From Enterovirga aerilata (GTDB lineage: Bacteria; Pseudomonadota; Alphaproteobacteria; Rhizobiales; Beijerinckiaceae): a stretch of 64,000 nucleotides of DNA. Both the position numbers and the translations under genes were made by a program. This document shows, in pieces, positions 27,370-36,158 of this stretch; within the stretch, counting starts at the first letter, position 1, and the number at the start of each line of letters is the position of its first letter. Location of the stretch: the NCBI RefSeq assembly GCF_013044135.1, contig NZ_JABEPP010000001.1, positions 806,001 to 870,000 of the forward strand, read 5' to 3'. Below the pieces are notes generated by a model, which had not been told where the DNA came from, searched no databases, and was given only the letters and a program-made list of their open reading frames with translations.

Positions 27370-28722
27370 ATGAATGTCCAGACACCGGCCGCCTTCGGCC
27401 ATGTCGCCACCGGCTCCGGCATCACCCCGGGCTACATGTCCGGCTTCGGCAACGGCTTCGAGACGGAGGCGCTGCCGGGGGCCCTGCCGGTCGGCCGCAA
27501 CTCGCCGCAGAAATGCCCCTACGGCCTCTATGCGGAGCAGCTCTCCGGCTCGCCCTTCACGGCGCCGCGAACGACGAACGAGCGCTCCTGGCTCTACCGG
27601 ATACGCCCGACCGTCTCGCATTGGGGCGCGTTCAAGAAGGTCGATAACGGGCTCTGGCGCACGGCCCCGGCGCATGAGGCCGATCTGCCGATCGCGCCGC
27701 TGCGCTGGGACCCGATCGAGATCCCGGCCGAGCCGCTCTCCTTCATCGAAGGACTGCGCACGATGACGACCTGCGGCGATGCGGGCAGCCAAGCCGGCAT
27801 GGGCGCGCATCTCTTCTTCGTCACCCGCTCGATGCAGGACGAGTATTTCTACAACGCCGACGGCGAGATGCTCTTCGTCCCGCAGCAGGGCGAGCTCCGC
27901 CTCGCGACGGAGTTCGGCATCATCGACATCGAGCCGGGCGAGATCGCGGTGATCCCGCGCGGCGTGAAGATCCGGGTCGAGCTCCTGAACGGACCGGCGC
28001 GCGGCTATCTGTGCGAGAATTACGGCGGCGCCTTCACGCTGCCCGAGCGCGGCCCGATCGGCGCGAACTGCATGGCCAACCAGCGCGACTTCCTGACGCC
28101 CGTGGCGGCCTACGAGGACCGCGACGCGCCCTCGCGCATGTTCGTGAAATGGGGCGGGCAGCTCTGGGCCTGCGACCTCGACCATTCGCCGCTCGACGTC
28201 GTCGCCTGGCACGGCAACTACGCGCCCTACAAGTACGATCTCCGGAAGTATTCGCCGGTCGGGCCGATCCTGTTCGACCATGCCGACCCGTCCATCTTCA
28301 CGGTCCTGACCTCTCCCTCGGAGACGCCCGGCACGGCGAATATCGACTTCGTGCTGTTCTCGGACCGGTGGCTGGTCGCCGAGAACACGTTCCGGCCGCC
28401 CTGGTACCACATGAACGTCATGAGCGAGTTCATGGGCCTGGTCTACGGCGTCTACGACGCCAAGACCGGCGGCGGCTTCGCGCCGGGCGGCGTCTCGCTC
28501 CACAACATGATGCTGCCGCACGGCCCCGACCGCGACGCCTTCGAGCGGGCGTCGAATGTCGAGCTGAAGCCGCACAAGCTGGAAGGCACGCTCGCCTTCA
28601 TGTTCGAGACGCGCTTCCCGCAGCGGGTGACGCGGTTCGCGGCCGAGCACCCCGCCTTCCAGCGGAGCTATGCCGGCTACGGCCGCGCGCTCGAGAAGCA
28701 TTTCGACCCGACGCGACCCTAG
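27370..28722 (+). CDS. hmgA: Homogentisate 1,2-dioxygenase
   Basis: This is a 450-residue non-haem iron dioxygenase that opens the ring of homogentisate to maleylacetoacetate in the cytoplasm. The N-terminal [20 protein letters not shown] and [15 protein letters not shown] are diagnostic. The iron ligands are in [18 protein letters not shown] (His and Glu) and NMMLPHGPD (His). The ATG at 27370 follows GGGGAGGGC. It leads the tyrosine/phenylalanine degradation set with fahA and hppD. A palindromic repeat separates it from fahA. Confidence 0.97.
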   Translation: MNVQTPAAFGHVATGSGITPGYMSGFGNGFETEALPGALPVGRNSPQKCPYGLYAEQLSGSPFTAPRTTNERSWLYRIRPTVSHWGAFKKVDNGLWRTAPAHEADLPIAPLRWDPIEIPAEPLSFIEGLRTMTTCGDAGSQAGMGAHLFFVTRSMQDEYFYNADGEMLFVPQQGELRLATEFGIIDIEPGEIAVIPRGVKIRVELLNGPARGYLCENYGGAFTLPERGPIGANCMANQRDFLTPVAAYEDRDAPSRMFVKWGGQLWACDLDHSPLDVVAWHGNYAPYKYDLRKYSPVGPILFDHADPSIFTVLTSPSETPGTANIDFVLFSDRWLVAENTFRPPWYHMNVMSEFMGLVYGVYDAKTGGGFAPGGVSLHNMMLPHGPDRDAFERASNVELKPHKLEGTLAFMFETRFPQRVTRFAAEHPAFQRSYAGYGRALEKHFDPTRP

Positions 28723-28727
28723 ACAAT

Positions 28728-28793
28728 CCCGCCCGCCCCGGCGAAAGCCGGGGCCCAACTGAACGGATGCCGGCTTTCGCCGGTATGGGCGGG
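28728..28793. repeat. Nested palindromic repeat between hmgA and fahA
   Basis: CCCGCCC (28728-28734) and GGGCGGG (28787-28793) are the outer arms. Inside are CCCCGGC-GAAA-GCCGGGG (28736-28753), a GNRA-type hairpin, and CCGGC-TTTC-GCCGG. Such mobile palindromes are common in Hyphomicrobiales. In the transcript it would be a strong structure between two pathway genes and might set their relative expression. Confidence 0.75.
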
Positions 28794-28801
28794 AGGATGC
28801 C

Positions 28802-30112
28802 ATGGGTGGCGCGAGGCTGGACGGCACGCACGATCCGGCGCTGCGAAGCTGGGTGCCGTCCGCGGACGGGCATCCCGATTTCCCGATCCAGAACCTCCCG
28901 CTCGGGATCTTCTCGCCTACGGGCGGCGCGAGGCGGGCGGGCATCGCCATCGGCGACCGGATCCTGGACCTCCGGGGGATCGCCGGGCTCCTGTCCGGCG
29001 AGGCCGCGCGTTTCGTCGAGGCGGCGGGCGAGACGCTGAACGGGGCGCTCGCGCTCGGGGCGGGGCCGCGCCGCGCGCTGCGGCTCCGCATCTGCGAACT
29101 CCTGCGGCAGGGCTCGCCCGAGCGGGCCGGGATCGAGCCGCACCTGCACGAGGCCGCCTCCTGCACGCTCCATCTCCCGGCGGCGGTCGGCGACTACACC
29201 GACTTCTATGTCGGCATCCATCACGCGACGAATGTCGGGCGGCAGTTCCGCCCCGACAATCCGCTGCTGCCGAACTACAAATGGGTGCCGATCGGCTATC
29301 ACGGGCGCGCCTCCTCCGTGGTCCCGTCCGGGACGCCGGTGCGGCGGCCCAACGGCCAGCGCAAGCCCGCCGCGGAGACGGTCCCGAGCTTCGGGCCCTC
29401 CCGCAACCTCGATTACGAGCTCGAGCTCGGCATCTGGATCGGGCCCGGAAACGAGCTCGGCGAGCCGGTCCCGATCGGGGAGGCCGCCGATCGCATCGCG
29501 GGCTACTGCCTGCTCAACGACTGGTCGGCGCGCGACATCCAGGGCTGGGAATACCAGCCGCTCGGACCCTTCCTGGCCAAGAATTTCGCCACGACGATCT
29601 CGCCCTGGATCGTGACCCCGGAGGCGCTCGCGCCCTTCCGCGCGCCGCAGGCGCCGCGCCCGGACGGCGACCCGGCACCGCTGCCCTACCTGGCCGACGA
29701 GGCGGATGCGGCCTCAGGTGCGCTCGCGATCGAGCTGGAGGCGCTGCTCGTCACGGCCGACATGAAGGCGAAGGGGATGGCGCCGCACCGGCTCGCGCTC
29801 TCGGATGCGCGCCACATGTACTGGACGGCCGCGCAGCTCGTGGCGCACCATGCCAGCGGCGGCTGCAACCTCCGGCCCGGAGACCTTCTCGGCAGCGGGA
29901 CGCTGTCCGGCCCGGACCGGGCCTCCTGCGGCTCGCTGCTCGAGGCGACGAATGGCGGCCGCGAGCCGATCGCCCTGCCCTCGGGCGAGGAGCGGCGCTT
30001 CCTTCAGGACGGCGACGAGGTGATCCTCTCGGCGCGCTGCCGCCGCGAGGGTTTCGCGCCGATCGGCTTCGGCGAATGCCGGGGCGCCATCCTGCCGGCC
30101 CCGTCCGCCTGA
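28802..30112 (+). CDS. fahA: Fumarylacetoacetase
   Basis: This is a 436-residue hydrolase that cleaves fumarylacetoacetate to fumarate and acetoacetate. The active-site blocks are intact: VGDYTDFYVGIHHATNVG with the metal Asp and catalytic His, NLDYELELGIWIG with the metal Glu residues, and LLNDWSARDIQGWEYQPLG with the metal Asp. It is the full length of the two-domain enzyme. It follows hmgA after an 79-base spacer filled by a palindrome. The gene for maleylacetoacetate isomerase, the step between hmgA and fahA, is not in this window. Confidence 0.96.
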   Translation: MGGARLDGTHDPALRSWVPSADGHPDFPIQNLPLGIFSPTGGARRAGIAIGDRILDLRGIAGLLSGEAARFVEAAGETLNGALALGAGPRRALRLRICELLRQGSPERAGIEPHLHEAASCTLHLPAAVGDYTDFYVGIHHATNVGRQFRPDNPLLPNYKWVPIGYHGRASSVVPSGTPVRRPNGQRKPAAETVPSFGPSRNLDYELELGIWIGPGNELGEPVPIGEAADRIAGYCLLNDWSARDIQGWEYQPLGPFLAKNFATTISPWIVTPEALAPFRAPQAPRPDGDPAPLPYLADEADAASGALAIELEALLVTADMKAKGMAPHRLALSDARHMYWTAAQLVAHHASGGCNLRPGDLLGSGTLSGPDRASCGSLLEATNGGREPIALPSGEERRFLQDGDEVILSARCRREGFAPIGFGECRGAILPAPSA

Positions 30113-30118
30113 GGCCGC

Positions 30119-30604
30119 TCAGCCGGCGCGCCCGGGGAGCGGCAGCGGCGCGGCGGCCTTCAGGGTGTGCAGCACGACGGAGGTCTGGACCTGGGCGACG
30201 CTGTCGTCCGGCAGCAGCTCCTCGTTGACGACGGCCGAGAGCGCCTTCAGGTCCGGCACGATCATCTTCAGCAGGTAGTCGCTGTCGCCCGTCATGGCAT
30301 GCGCCTCCAGCACGCAGGGGAGGCGGCGCACGAGCTCGGCGAAACGGCGGGCATTGTCCCGGTTATGGGCCGCCAGCCGGACCTTGGTGAAGACGAGCAC
30401 GTCGAGGCCGAGCATCTCGCGGTCGAGCTCGGCCCGGTAGCCGCGGATCAGGCCGCTCTCCTCCAGCCGGATGCGCCGCCGCGAGCACTGGCTCGGCGAC
30501 AGCCGCACCTTGTCGGCCAAGTCCTGGTTGCCGAGCCGGCCGTCCTCCTGGAGGGCCGCCAGGATGCGCAGGTCGAAACCGTCGAGCGTGATCGATGCAG
30601 TCAT
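30119..30604 (-). CDS. Lrp/AsnC family transcriptional regulator
   Basis: This is a 161-residue feast/famine regulator. The N-terminal helix-turn-helix is DLRILAALQEDGRLGNQDLADKVRLSPSQ spread over residues 10-40, followed by CSRRRIRLEESGLIRGY. The C-terminal RAM domain holds the effector-binding GDSDYLLKMIVPD segment. It is divergent from hppD, with an inverted repeat in the gap, and is probably a tyrosine- or phenylalanine-responsive regulator of hppD. It lies convergent to fahA with a six-base gap. Confidence 0.92.
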   Translation of the reverse strand: MTASITLDGFDLRILAALQEDGRLGNQDLADKVRLSPSQCSRRRIRLEESGLIRGYRAELDREMLGLDVLVFTKVRLAAHNRDNARRFAELVRRLPCVLEAHAMTGDSDYLLKMIVPDLKALSAVVNEELLPDDSVAQVQTSVVLHTLKAAAPLPLPGRAG

Positions 30605-30620
30605 GGCCGGCCTCGATCAT

Positions 30621-30633
30621 GCACGATCCGTGC
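30621..30633. promoter_or_regulatory. Inverted repeat in the lrp-hppD divergent promoter
   Basis: GCACG-ATC-CGTGC is a perfect 5-bp inverted repeat 17 bases upstream of the lrp start. It is a candidate site for the Lrp-type regulator. The arms are short, so chance is not excluded in GC-rich DNA. Confidence 0.4.
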
Positions 30634-30716
30634 GCCTCCTGGCCAGTGGCGGCTCAATTTCGCACGCATCCCGCGGGCCGGATATGCTTCTCTGGCCTCC
30701 CAGCAAGGAGGCCGCC

Positions 30717-31832
30717 ATGGGACCCTATCCGCACGATGCGCCGCCCCCGGCCATCGACGCCCAGAACCCGATGGGGACGGACGGGTTCGAGTTCGTCGAA
30801 TACGCCCATCCCGATCCGCAGGAGCTGCACCGGCTGTTCCGGGCCATGGGCTTCTCGCCCGTCGCGAAGCACCGGACCCGGGCGATCACGCTCTATCGCC
30901 AGGGCGACGTGAACTACCTCGTCAACGAGGAGCCCGGCACGCATGGGCACAACTTCGTCGCCGCGCACGGCCCCTGCGCGCCCTCCATGGCCTTCCGCGT
31001 CGTCGATGCGCGCGCCGCCTATGAGCGCGCCCTCGCGCTCGGCGCCGAGCCGGCCGACCCGGCGGACGGGGCGAAGACGCTCGATGTTCCGGCCGTGAAG
31101 GGGATCGGCGGCTCGCTGCTCTATTTCGTGGACCGCTACGGCCGCAAGGGCTCCCCCTACGCGGCCGAGTTCGACTGGCTCGGCGAGCCGGATCCGCGGC
31201 CCGAGGGCTACGGCCTGTATTATCTCGACCACCTGACCCACAATGTCCGGCGCGGCCGCATGGACGTCTGGGCCGGCTTCTACGAGCGCATCTTCAACTT
31301 CCGCCAGATCCGCTACTTCGACATCGAGGGAAAGCTCACCGGCCTCTATTCCAAGGCGCTGACCAGCCCCGACGGCAAGATCCGCATCCCGATCAACGAG
31401 GATGCGGGTGACAACGGCCAGATCGAGGAATACCTGCACGCCTATAACGGCGAGGGCATCCAGCACATCGCCTGCGGCTGCCGCGACATCTACGCGACGA
31501 TCGAGGCGCTGCGGGCCAACGGCGTCGCCTTCATGCCCTCGCCGCCGCCGGTCTACTACAAACGCGTCGACAGGCGCGTGCCGGGCCACGGCGAGCCGCT
31601 CGACCGCATGGAGCGGAACGGCATCCTCATCGACGGCGAGGGCGTGGTCGAGGGCGGCTACACGAAGGTGCTGCTGCAGCTCTTCTCCGCCAATGCGATC
31701 GGGCCGATCTTCTTCGAGTTCATCCAGCGCAAGGGCGACGAGGGCTTCGGCGAGGGCAACTTCAAGGCGCTCTTCGAATCGATCGAGGAGGACCAGATCC
31801 GCCGCGGCGTGCTGAAGGAGAAGGCGGCTTAG
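30717..31832 (+). CDS. hppD: 4-hydroxyphenylpyruvate dioxygenase
   Basis: This is a 371-residue iron enzyme that converts 4-hydroxyphenylpyruvate to homogentisate. The metal ligands are visible: His in YLDHLTHNVRRG, His in GEGIQHIACGC and Glu in IFFEFIQRKG. FSANAIGPIFFEFIQRKGD and GFGEGNFKALFESIE close the C-terminal domain as usual. The ATG at 30717 is chosen because AAGGAG lies six bases before it. It supplies the substrate for hmgA upstream and is divergent from an Lrp regulator. Confidence 0.97.
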   Translation: MGPYPHDAPPPAIDAQNPMGTDGFEFVEYAHPDPQELHRLFRAMGFSPVAKHRTRAITLYRQGDVNYLVNEEPGTHGHNFVAAHGPCAPSMAFRVVDARAAYERALALGAEPADPADGAKTLDVPAVKGIGGSLLYFVDRYGRKGSPYAAEFDWLGEPDPRPEGYGLYYLDHLTHNVRRGRMDVWAGFYERIFNFRQIRYFDIEGKLTGLYSKALTSPDGKIRIPINEDAGDNGQIEEYLHAYNGEGIQHIACGCRDIYATIEALRANGVAFMPSPPPVYYKRVDRRVPGHGEPLDRMERNGILIDGEGVVEGGYTKVLLQLFSANAIGPIFFEFIQRKGDEGFGEGNFKALFESIEEDQIRRGVLKEKAA

Positions 31833-31942
31833 CTGCTAGCCGCTTTCGAGTGAGAGGCGTCGAAAACGGACCTGTGCCGGATAACGCCTCGGCCGCGTCA
31901 CGGCATCTCGAGCGCCAACCTCGACCGCAGCCTGCCAAATCT

Positions 31943-32761
31943 TCAATAGTCGCCGGATCGGGCGGACGCGGTCCAGAACACGAGGCGGCGCTGGAGCCAT
32001 TCCATCACGAGGTGGAGCGTGATCCCCATGATCGCGAGGCAGACGAGCACGCCGAAGATCCCGGCCGTGTCGAGGTTCACGTTGGCCTGCAGGATCAGAT
32101 TGCCGAGCCCGACCTTGGAACCGACGAACTCGCCAACGATCGCGCCCAGGATGCTGAAAACAATGGCAACCTTCAGCCCGGCGAAGATGGTCGGCAGCGC
32201 GCTCGGAAGGCGCGCCATGCGAAAGGTCTGCCACTTGGTTGCCTTGAGCGAGCGCATGAGCTCGATCTTCTCGGCGTCGATCGAGCGGAGGCCTGCGATG
32301 ACGTTCACGAGGATCGGGAAGAACGCCACCGTGGCGGCGATGAAGATCTTTGAGGTGATGCCGAACCCGAACCAGATGATAAGCAGCGGCGCAATGGCGA
32401 TCTTGGGCGTGGTCTGGATCACGATGAGGTAAGGGTAGAGCGTCCGTTCAATGATCCGCGACTGCGCGATCAGCGTTCCGAAGAGGGTCCCAAGGAAAGC
32501 CGCGATGAAGAACCCGAGCAGCGCCTCCGAGAGAGTGTAGGCGGCGTGGGCGAGATACGAACCGCTAGTGACGCCCGACCAGAAGGCCGTCGCGACCTGC
32601 CCCGGCGCCGGGATGACATAATCGGGGATTGCCAAGCCCTTCACCACGCCATGCCAGGAGCCGATGATCAGCACAAAGAGGAGCGGGATCAGGACGATCT
32701 CCGGGCGGCGGCGCAAGAGCCCCGGGGCAGGCCCGGTGGAGTAGTCACTGCTGTCCATCAA
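31943..32761 (-). CDS. ABC transporter permease, NitT/TauT (SsuC-like) family
   Basis: This is a 272-residue inner-membrane permease with six helices. The EAA loop reads LRSIDAEKIELMRSLKATKW (residues about 175-195), the usual contact with the ATPase, and the TPKIAIAPLLIIWFGFG segment is typical of taurine, sulfonate and nitrate importers. It is the last gene of a leftward operon and overlaps the ATPase gene by four bases. A gap of 110 bases separates it from the convergent hppD. The ligand is unknown. Confidence 0.9.
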   Translation of the reverse strand: MMDSSDYSTGPAPGLLRRRPEIVLIPLLFVLIIGSWHGVVKGLAIPDYVIPAPGQVATAFWSGVTSGSYLAHAAYTLSEALLGFFIAAFLGTLFGTLIAQSRIIERTLYPYLIVIQTTPKIAIAPLLIIWFGFGITSKIFIAATVAFFPILVNVIAGLRSIDAEKIELMRSLKATKWQTFRMARLPSALPTIFAGLKVAIVFSILGAIVGEFVGSKVGLGNLILQANVNLDTAGIFGVLVCLAIMGITLHLVMEWLQRRLVFWTASARSGDY

Positions 32762-33573
32762 TCGAGTCCCTTGGCGTTGAAATGCGCCCGGATCTGTCGA
32801 ACGTAGACGCCGAAACGGTCGGTGTTGACGATGTCGATGTCCCGCTGCGCCGGAAGCTCGACATCGATGACCTCGGCTATGCGACCAGGCCGCGGCGTCA
32901 TGACGACCACGCGCTCGCCGAGAAAGACCGCCTCCGGGATCGAGTGGGTGACGAACAGGATCGTGGTCCCGGCCTCGCGCCAGATGCGCATGATCTCGAG
33001 ATTCATCGTATCGCGCGTCATGGCGTCGAGCGCCCCGAAGGGCTCATCCATGAGCACGACGGACGGCTCGTGCACGAGGGAGCGCGCGATGGCGACGCGC
33101 TGCTGCATGCCGCCCGAGAGCTCGAACGGATACTTGGCCGCGAAGTCGCTGAGGCCGACGATCTCCAGCAGCTCCAGCGCCCGCGCGCGGCTCTTCGCAG
33201 GCGGCAGCCGTAGCACTTCGGCGGGCAGCAGCACGTTGTCGAGGACCGTGCGCCAGGGAAACAGGACCGGTGTCTGGAAGACGATTCCCATGTCGCGCTG
33301 TGGTCCCGAGATCTCCTGCCGGCGCATCAGCAGTCTGCCACGCGTTCGCGGGATCAGGCCTGCGACGAGGCGCAGCATCGTGGACTTGCCGCAGCCGGAC
33401 GGGCCGACGATCGTCAAGAACTCGCCCGTGCCGATCTCGAGCGAGACGGGTGCGAGAGCCTGGACGGGATTTCCGTCGCGCGCCGCATAGACCTTTTCGA
33501 TCTCCTGGAGCTGGATGATCGGCGTCCTTGCGGCTTCGGCAGGACGTGGCATGAGCTTAACCGCTGCCGGCAT
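32758..33573 (-). CDS. ABC transporter ATP-binding protein, NitT/TauT (SsuB-like) family
   Basis: This is a 271-residue ATPase. Walker A is VGPSGCGKSTMLR, the signature is LSGGMQQRVAIARSL and Walker B is VVLMDEPFGALD, followed by the H-loop in FVTHSIPEAVFLG. The ATG at 33573 lies inside the 3' end of the LeuD-like gene (17-base overlap), so translation is coupled. It powers the importer formed with the permease downstream and the binding protein at 37037-38092. Confidence 0.92.
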   Translation of the reverse strand: MPAAVKLMPRPAEAARTPIIQLQEIEKVYAARDGNPVQALAPVSLEIGTGEFLTIVGPSGCGKSTMLRLVAGLIPRTRGRLLMRRQEISGPQRDMGIVFQTPVLFPWRTVLDNVLLPAEVLRLPPAKSRARALELLEIVGLSDFAAKYPFELSGGMQQRVAIARSLVHEPSVVLMDEPFGALDAMTRDTMNLEIMRIWREAGTTILFVTHSIPEAVFLGERVVVMTPRPGRIAEVIDVELPAQRDIDIVNTDRFGVYVRQIRAHFNAKGLD

Positions 33574-34075
33574 GGGATGATGATCTCGCGCTCTGCTGCT
33601 TGGCGTACTCGAACCCGCCCCCGGCCTCGATGATCTCCATGAGGAAGGGCGGCAGAGGCTCGGCCTTGAAGGTCTTGTCCGTGGTACGGATCTCGCCCGT
33701 CGCGAAGTCGACAGCGAGTTCGTCCGCGTCCCGGATCGCGCAATAGGTCTCGTCGTCGATCGTCAGCACCGGAACGCCCATGAAGACGGTCAGCCGGTAG
33801 GGGCCGCGCGACAGCGAGCGGCAGATGAGGCCGAGGCCCATCGCCTTCATGGCGATGAAGGGATGGCTGTGGACGCTCCCGTGCGCGAAATGCGCGCCGG
33901 CGACGATGATGTCGCCGGGTTTGGCCGATCGGGCGAGGTCCGGACTCACCTCCGCCAGAAGGTGCTGCCGCAGATAGTCCGGCTCGAAATTGAACACGTG
34001 CGGCGGCGCGATGAGCTGGTCGCTGGAGACGCCGTCGGGCAGCTTCCAGCACCGGCCGTGATAGGGCGTCAGCAT
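33557..34075 (-). CDS. Divergent LeuD-like aconitase-superfamily small subunit
   Basis: This is a 172-residue swivel-domain protein. KPGDIIVAGAHFAHGS at residues 52-67 aligns with the KPGDIIVAGxNFGCGSSRE motif of archaeal-type LeuD, but here the loop is AHGSVHSHP: the Cys is His, and the Arg-Glu that bind the substrate carboxylate are missing. The later PVLTIDDETYCAIRDADELAVDFATGEI is LeuD-like. The partner large-subunit gene lies four bases upstream. The changed loop suggests a different substrate. Loss of activity is possible but the operon is otherwise intact. Confidence 0.75.
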   Translation of the reverse strand: MLTPYHGRCWKLPDGVSSDQLIAPPHVFNFEPDYLRQHLLAEVSPDLARSAKPGDIIVAGAHFAHGSVHSHPFIAMKAMGLGLICRSLSRGPYRLTVFMGVPVLTIDDETYCAIRDADELAVDFATGEIRTTDKTFKAEPLPPFLMEIIEAGGGFEYAKQQSARSSSHAGSG

Positions 34076-34079
34076 CGTC

Positions 34080-35336
34080 TCAGCTCCGCACGTAGCTGCG
34101 CGGATCGGCGATCCGCCCGGCGATCGCGGACGCCGTTACCGTGAGGGCGCTCGCGAGGAAGATCTCCGCTTCGCTGCTTCCCATCCGGCCGGGGTCGTTG
34201 CGGGTGCTGGTCGAGATTCGGCGCTCACCCGGGCAGAGCTGCGCCGTGCCGCCGAAGCAGGGGCCGCATGTAGGCGCCGCGACGGCCGCCCCGGCATCGA
34301 TGAAGCGATTGAGCAGGCCCTCGCGCATGGCCTGCTGGAAGACGCGCTTCGTCGAGGGGATGACGAGCATCTTCACGCCCGGATGGACGCGGCGCCCATC
34401 CAGCATCGCGGCGGAGGCGCGCAGGTCCTCGATCGTGCCGGATGCGCAGGAGCCGAGATATGCGTGCTGGATCTCCATCCCGCCGAGTTCGAGGACAGAG
34501 CGTACATGAGTGGGGGAGGGCGGGATGGAGATCTGCGGGGCGAGGCCGGCGAGATCGACCGATATCTCGTGCGCAAAGCTCGCATCTGCATCGCTCGTCA
34601 TCATCTCGGCGTCGGCGACCCCGAGGCTTCGCAGAGCCGCGACTGTAGTGTCGTCGGCCGGCACGACGGCCGATTTCGCGCCAATGTCGATGCACAGCCC
34701 GCAGAGGGTCATGCGGTCCCAGAACGGGATGTGCCGCAGGCCCTCCCCATGAAACTCGACGATGCGATAGCTCGCTGTCTCTTCGTCGAGCTGCCGCATG
34801 GTTGCCAGCGCGACATCGCGGGCGCTCACGCCTGGGCTCGGCATCCCCGTAATCGTGACGCGGATCGTCTCCGGCACCCGGACCCAGATCTGGCCGGCCG
34901 CCATCATCAGGGCCGTCTCGAAGCCGAACGGAATCCCGATCGCGCCGGCGCCGCCAATCACCGCGGTATGGCTGTCCGCCGCCGCCACGAACATGCCCGG
35001 CCGGACGAGCCCGCGCTCGACGATCAACGGATGCGTGATGCCTTCGCTGTCGAAGAGGTGCCCGACGCCGAGCTCCGCCGCCATCTCGCGCGTGATGCGG
35101 TTTCGGTCCGCGCCCGCCTGGGAATGTGCCGGCACCTCGTGGTCGATCGCGACGACGACGCGCTCCGGCCGGGCGAGCTTGTCCATGCCGAGCCCGCGCA
35201 GGCGGCGCACATAGGCCGGAAAGGCGACCTCGGGTGTCGTGACGAGATCGGGCGAGCACCAGACGACCTCGCCCGGCATCACCCTCTCGCGCCCGCTCGT
35301 ACGGGCGAAGATCTTCTGGCTGAGGGTCTGGCCCAT
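34080..35336 (-). CDS. Aconitase-superfamily (LeuC-like) hydro-lyase large subunit
   Basis: This is a 418-residue large subunit of the shorter LeuC/homoaconitase class. AADSHTAVIGGAGAIGIPFG corresponds to the DSHT block, and the [4Fe-4S] ligands are in YLGSCASGTIEDL and APTCGPCFGG. The N-terminal LSQKIFARTSGRERVMPGEVV also matches archaeal-type LeuC. It differs clearly from the LeuC at 12314. It lies three bases after the Grx-DinB gene and four bases before the LeuD-like gene. It probably hydrates or dehydrates an unsaturated or hydroxy dicarboxylate. Confidence 0.83.
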   Translation of the reverse strand: MGQTLSQKIFARTSGRERVMPGEVVWCSPDLVTTPEVAFPAYVRRLRGLGMDKLARPERVVVAIDHEVPAHSQAGADRNRITREMAAELGVGHLFDSEGITHPLIVERGLVRPGMFVAAADSHTAVIGGAGAIGIPFGFETALMMAAGQIWVRVPETIRVTITGMPSPGVSARDVALATMRQLDEETASYRIVEFHGEGLRHIPFWDRMTLCGLCIDIGAKSAVVPADDTTVAALRSLGVADAEMMTSDADASFAHEISVDLAGLAPQISIPPSPTHVRSVLELGGMEIQHAYLGSCASGTIEDLRASAAMLDGRRVHPGVKMLVIPSTKRVFQQAMREGLLNRFIDAGAAVAAPTCGPCFGGTAQLCPGERRISTSTRNDPGRMGSSEAEIFLASALTVTASAIAGRIADPRSYVRS

Positions 35337-35339
35337 GGC

Positions 35340-36131
35340 TCAGGCGGCCTTCTCGCGGGAGGCCTCGGTCTCGCCCCACACGTTCTCGGGCAGCGGCAAG
35401 CCCTGCAGATCGGCCGCCGTGAGGCGGCCGTCGGGCTCGACGCCGAACTCGTCCAGCACGGTGATGAGCTGGCGGGTATGCTGGGCCGAGTGCCAGGCCG
35501 TGCGCTCGAGAATCTCGTGCATGCTCTGCTCGCCCCAATACGCCGTCATCCGGCCTTGGCACGCTGGATCGGGGTTCGCCGCCCACCATTCCTTGAACCG
35601 GCGGGCGACGTCGCGACCGTAAGCGGGGATGTCGTCGCCCGGCTTCACGCCGTGCGTACCGCGCATCATCAACTCGTAGGTGTATTCCGTCGGGATGCTG
35701 GCGGCCTCGACGAAGGCCTCCGTGACACGGAACGTGTGCTGCCCGAGGGCGCGGGGCGAGAAGAAGTTGCGGAACACGACGTCCACCGCCTCGGGCGGGA
35801 TCTGGCGCATGTAGCGCTCCGCCGCCGCGAGCACGTTGTTCAGCCGGTCGACCAGAACGGCTGGCGGCAGCCGCGTCTCGGCCTCCACGTCCAGACCGAG
35901 GAACGCGACGATATCGGCGAGCGATTGCGCGTAGACGAAGCTCGAGCCCTGGGCGACGATCGGCACGCTGCGGGCCCCGAGCGCGAGGAGCTGCTGCATC
36001 GCTTCAGGGTTGTCCTTCACGTTCACGGATTCGAAAGGGACGCCGCGCCGGTTGAGGAACTCCTTCGTACGTAGGCACGAGCTGCATCCCGGCGCCCAGA
36101 AGACCCGGACCGGATCCGACGATCGAAGCAT
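35340..36131 (-). CDS. Glutaredoxin-DinB domain fusion protein
   Basis: This is a 263-residue two-domain protein. Residues about 5-75 form a glutaredoxin domain: VFWAPGCSSCLRTKEFLNR with the CSSC redox pair, then ARSVPIV. The remaining part looks like a DinB four-helix bundle with three candidate metal His residues, one in GQHTFRVTEAF and two in AWHSAQHTRQL. DinB proteins include thiol-dependent S-transferases and maleylpyruvate isomerase. I chose the ATG at 36131 because GGGAGG stands before it; an ATG at 36155 is possible. In this operon a thiol-dependent isomerase or transferase role is the inference. I recognise the domains, not the function. Confidence 0.72.
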   Translation of the reverse strand: MLRSSDPVRVFWAPGCSSCLRTKEFLNRRGVPFESVNVKDNPEAMQQLLALGARSVPIVAQGSSFVYAQSLADIVAFLGLDVEAETRLPPAVLVDRLNNVLAAAERYMRQIPPEAVDVVFRNFFSPRALGQHTFRVTEAFVEAASIPTEYTYELMMRGTHGVKPGDDIPAYGRDVARRFKEWWAANPDPACQGRMTAYWGEQSMHEILERTAWHSAQHTRQLITVLDEFGVEPDGRLTAADLQGLPLPENVWGETEASREKAA

Positions 36132-36158
36132 CTCACCGCCTCCCAAAACGCGCATCGC

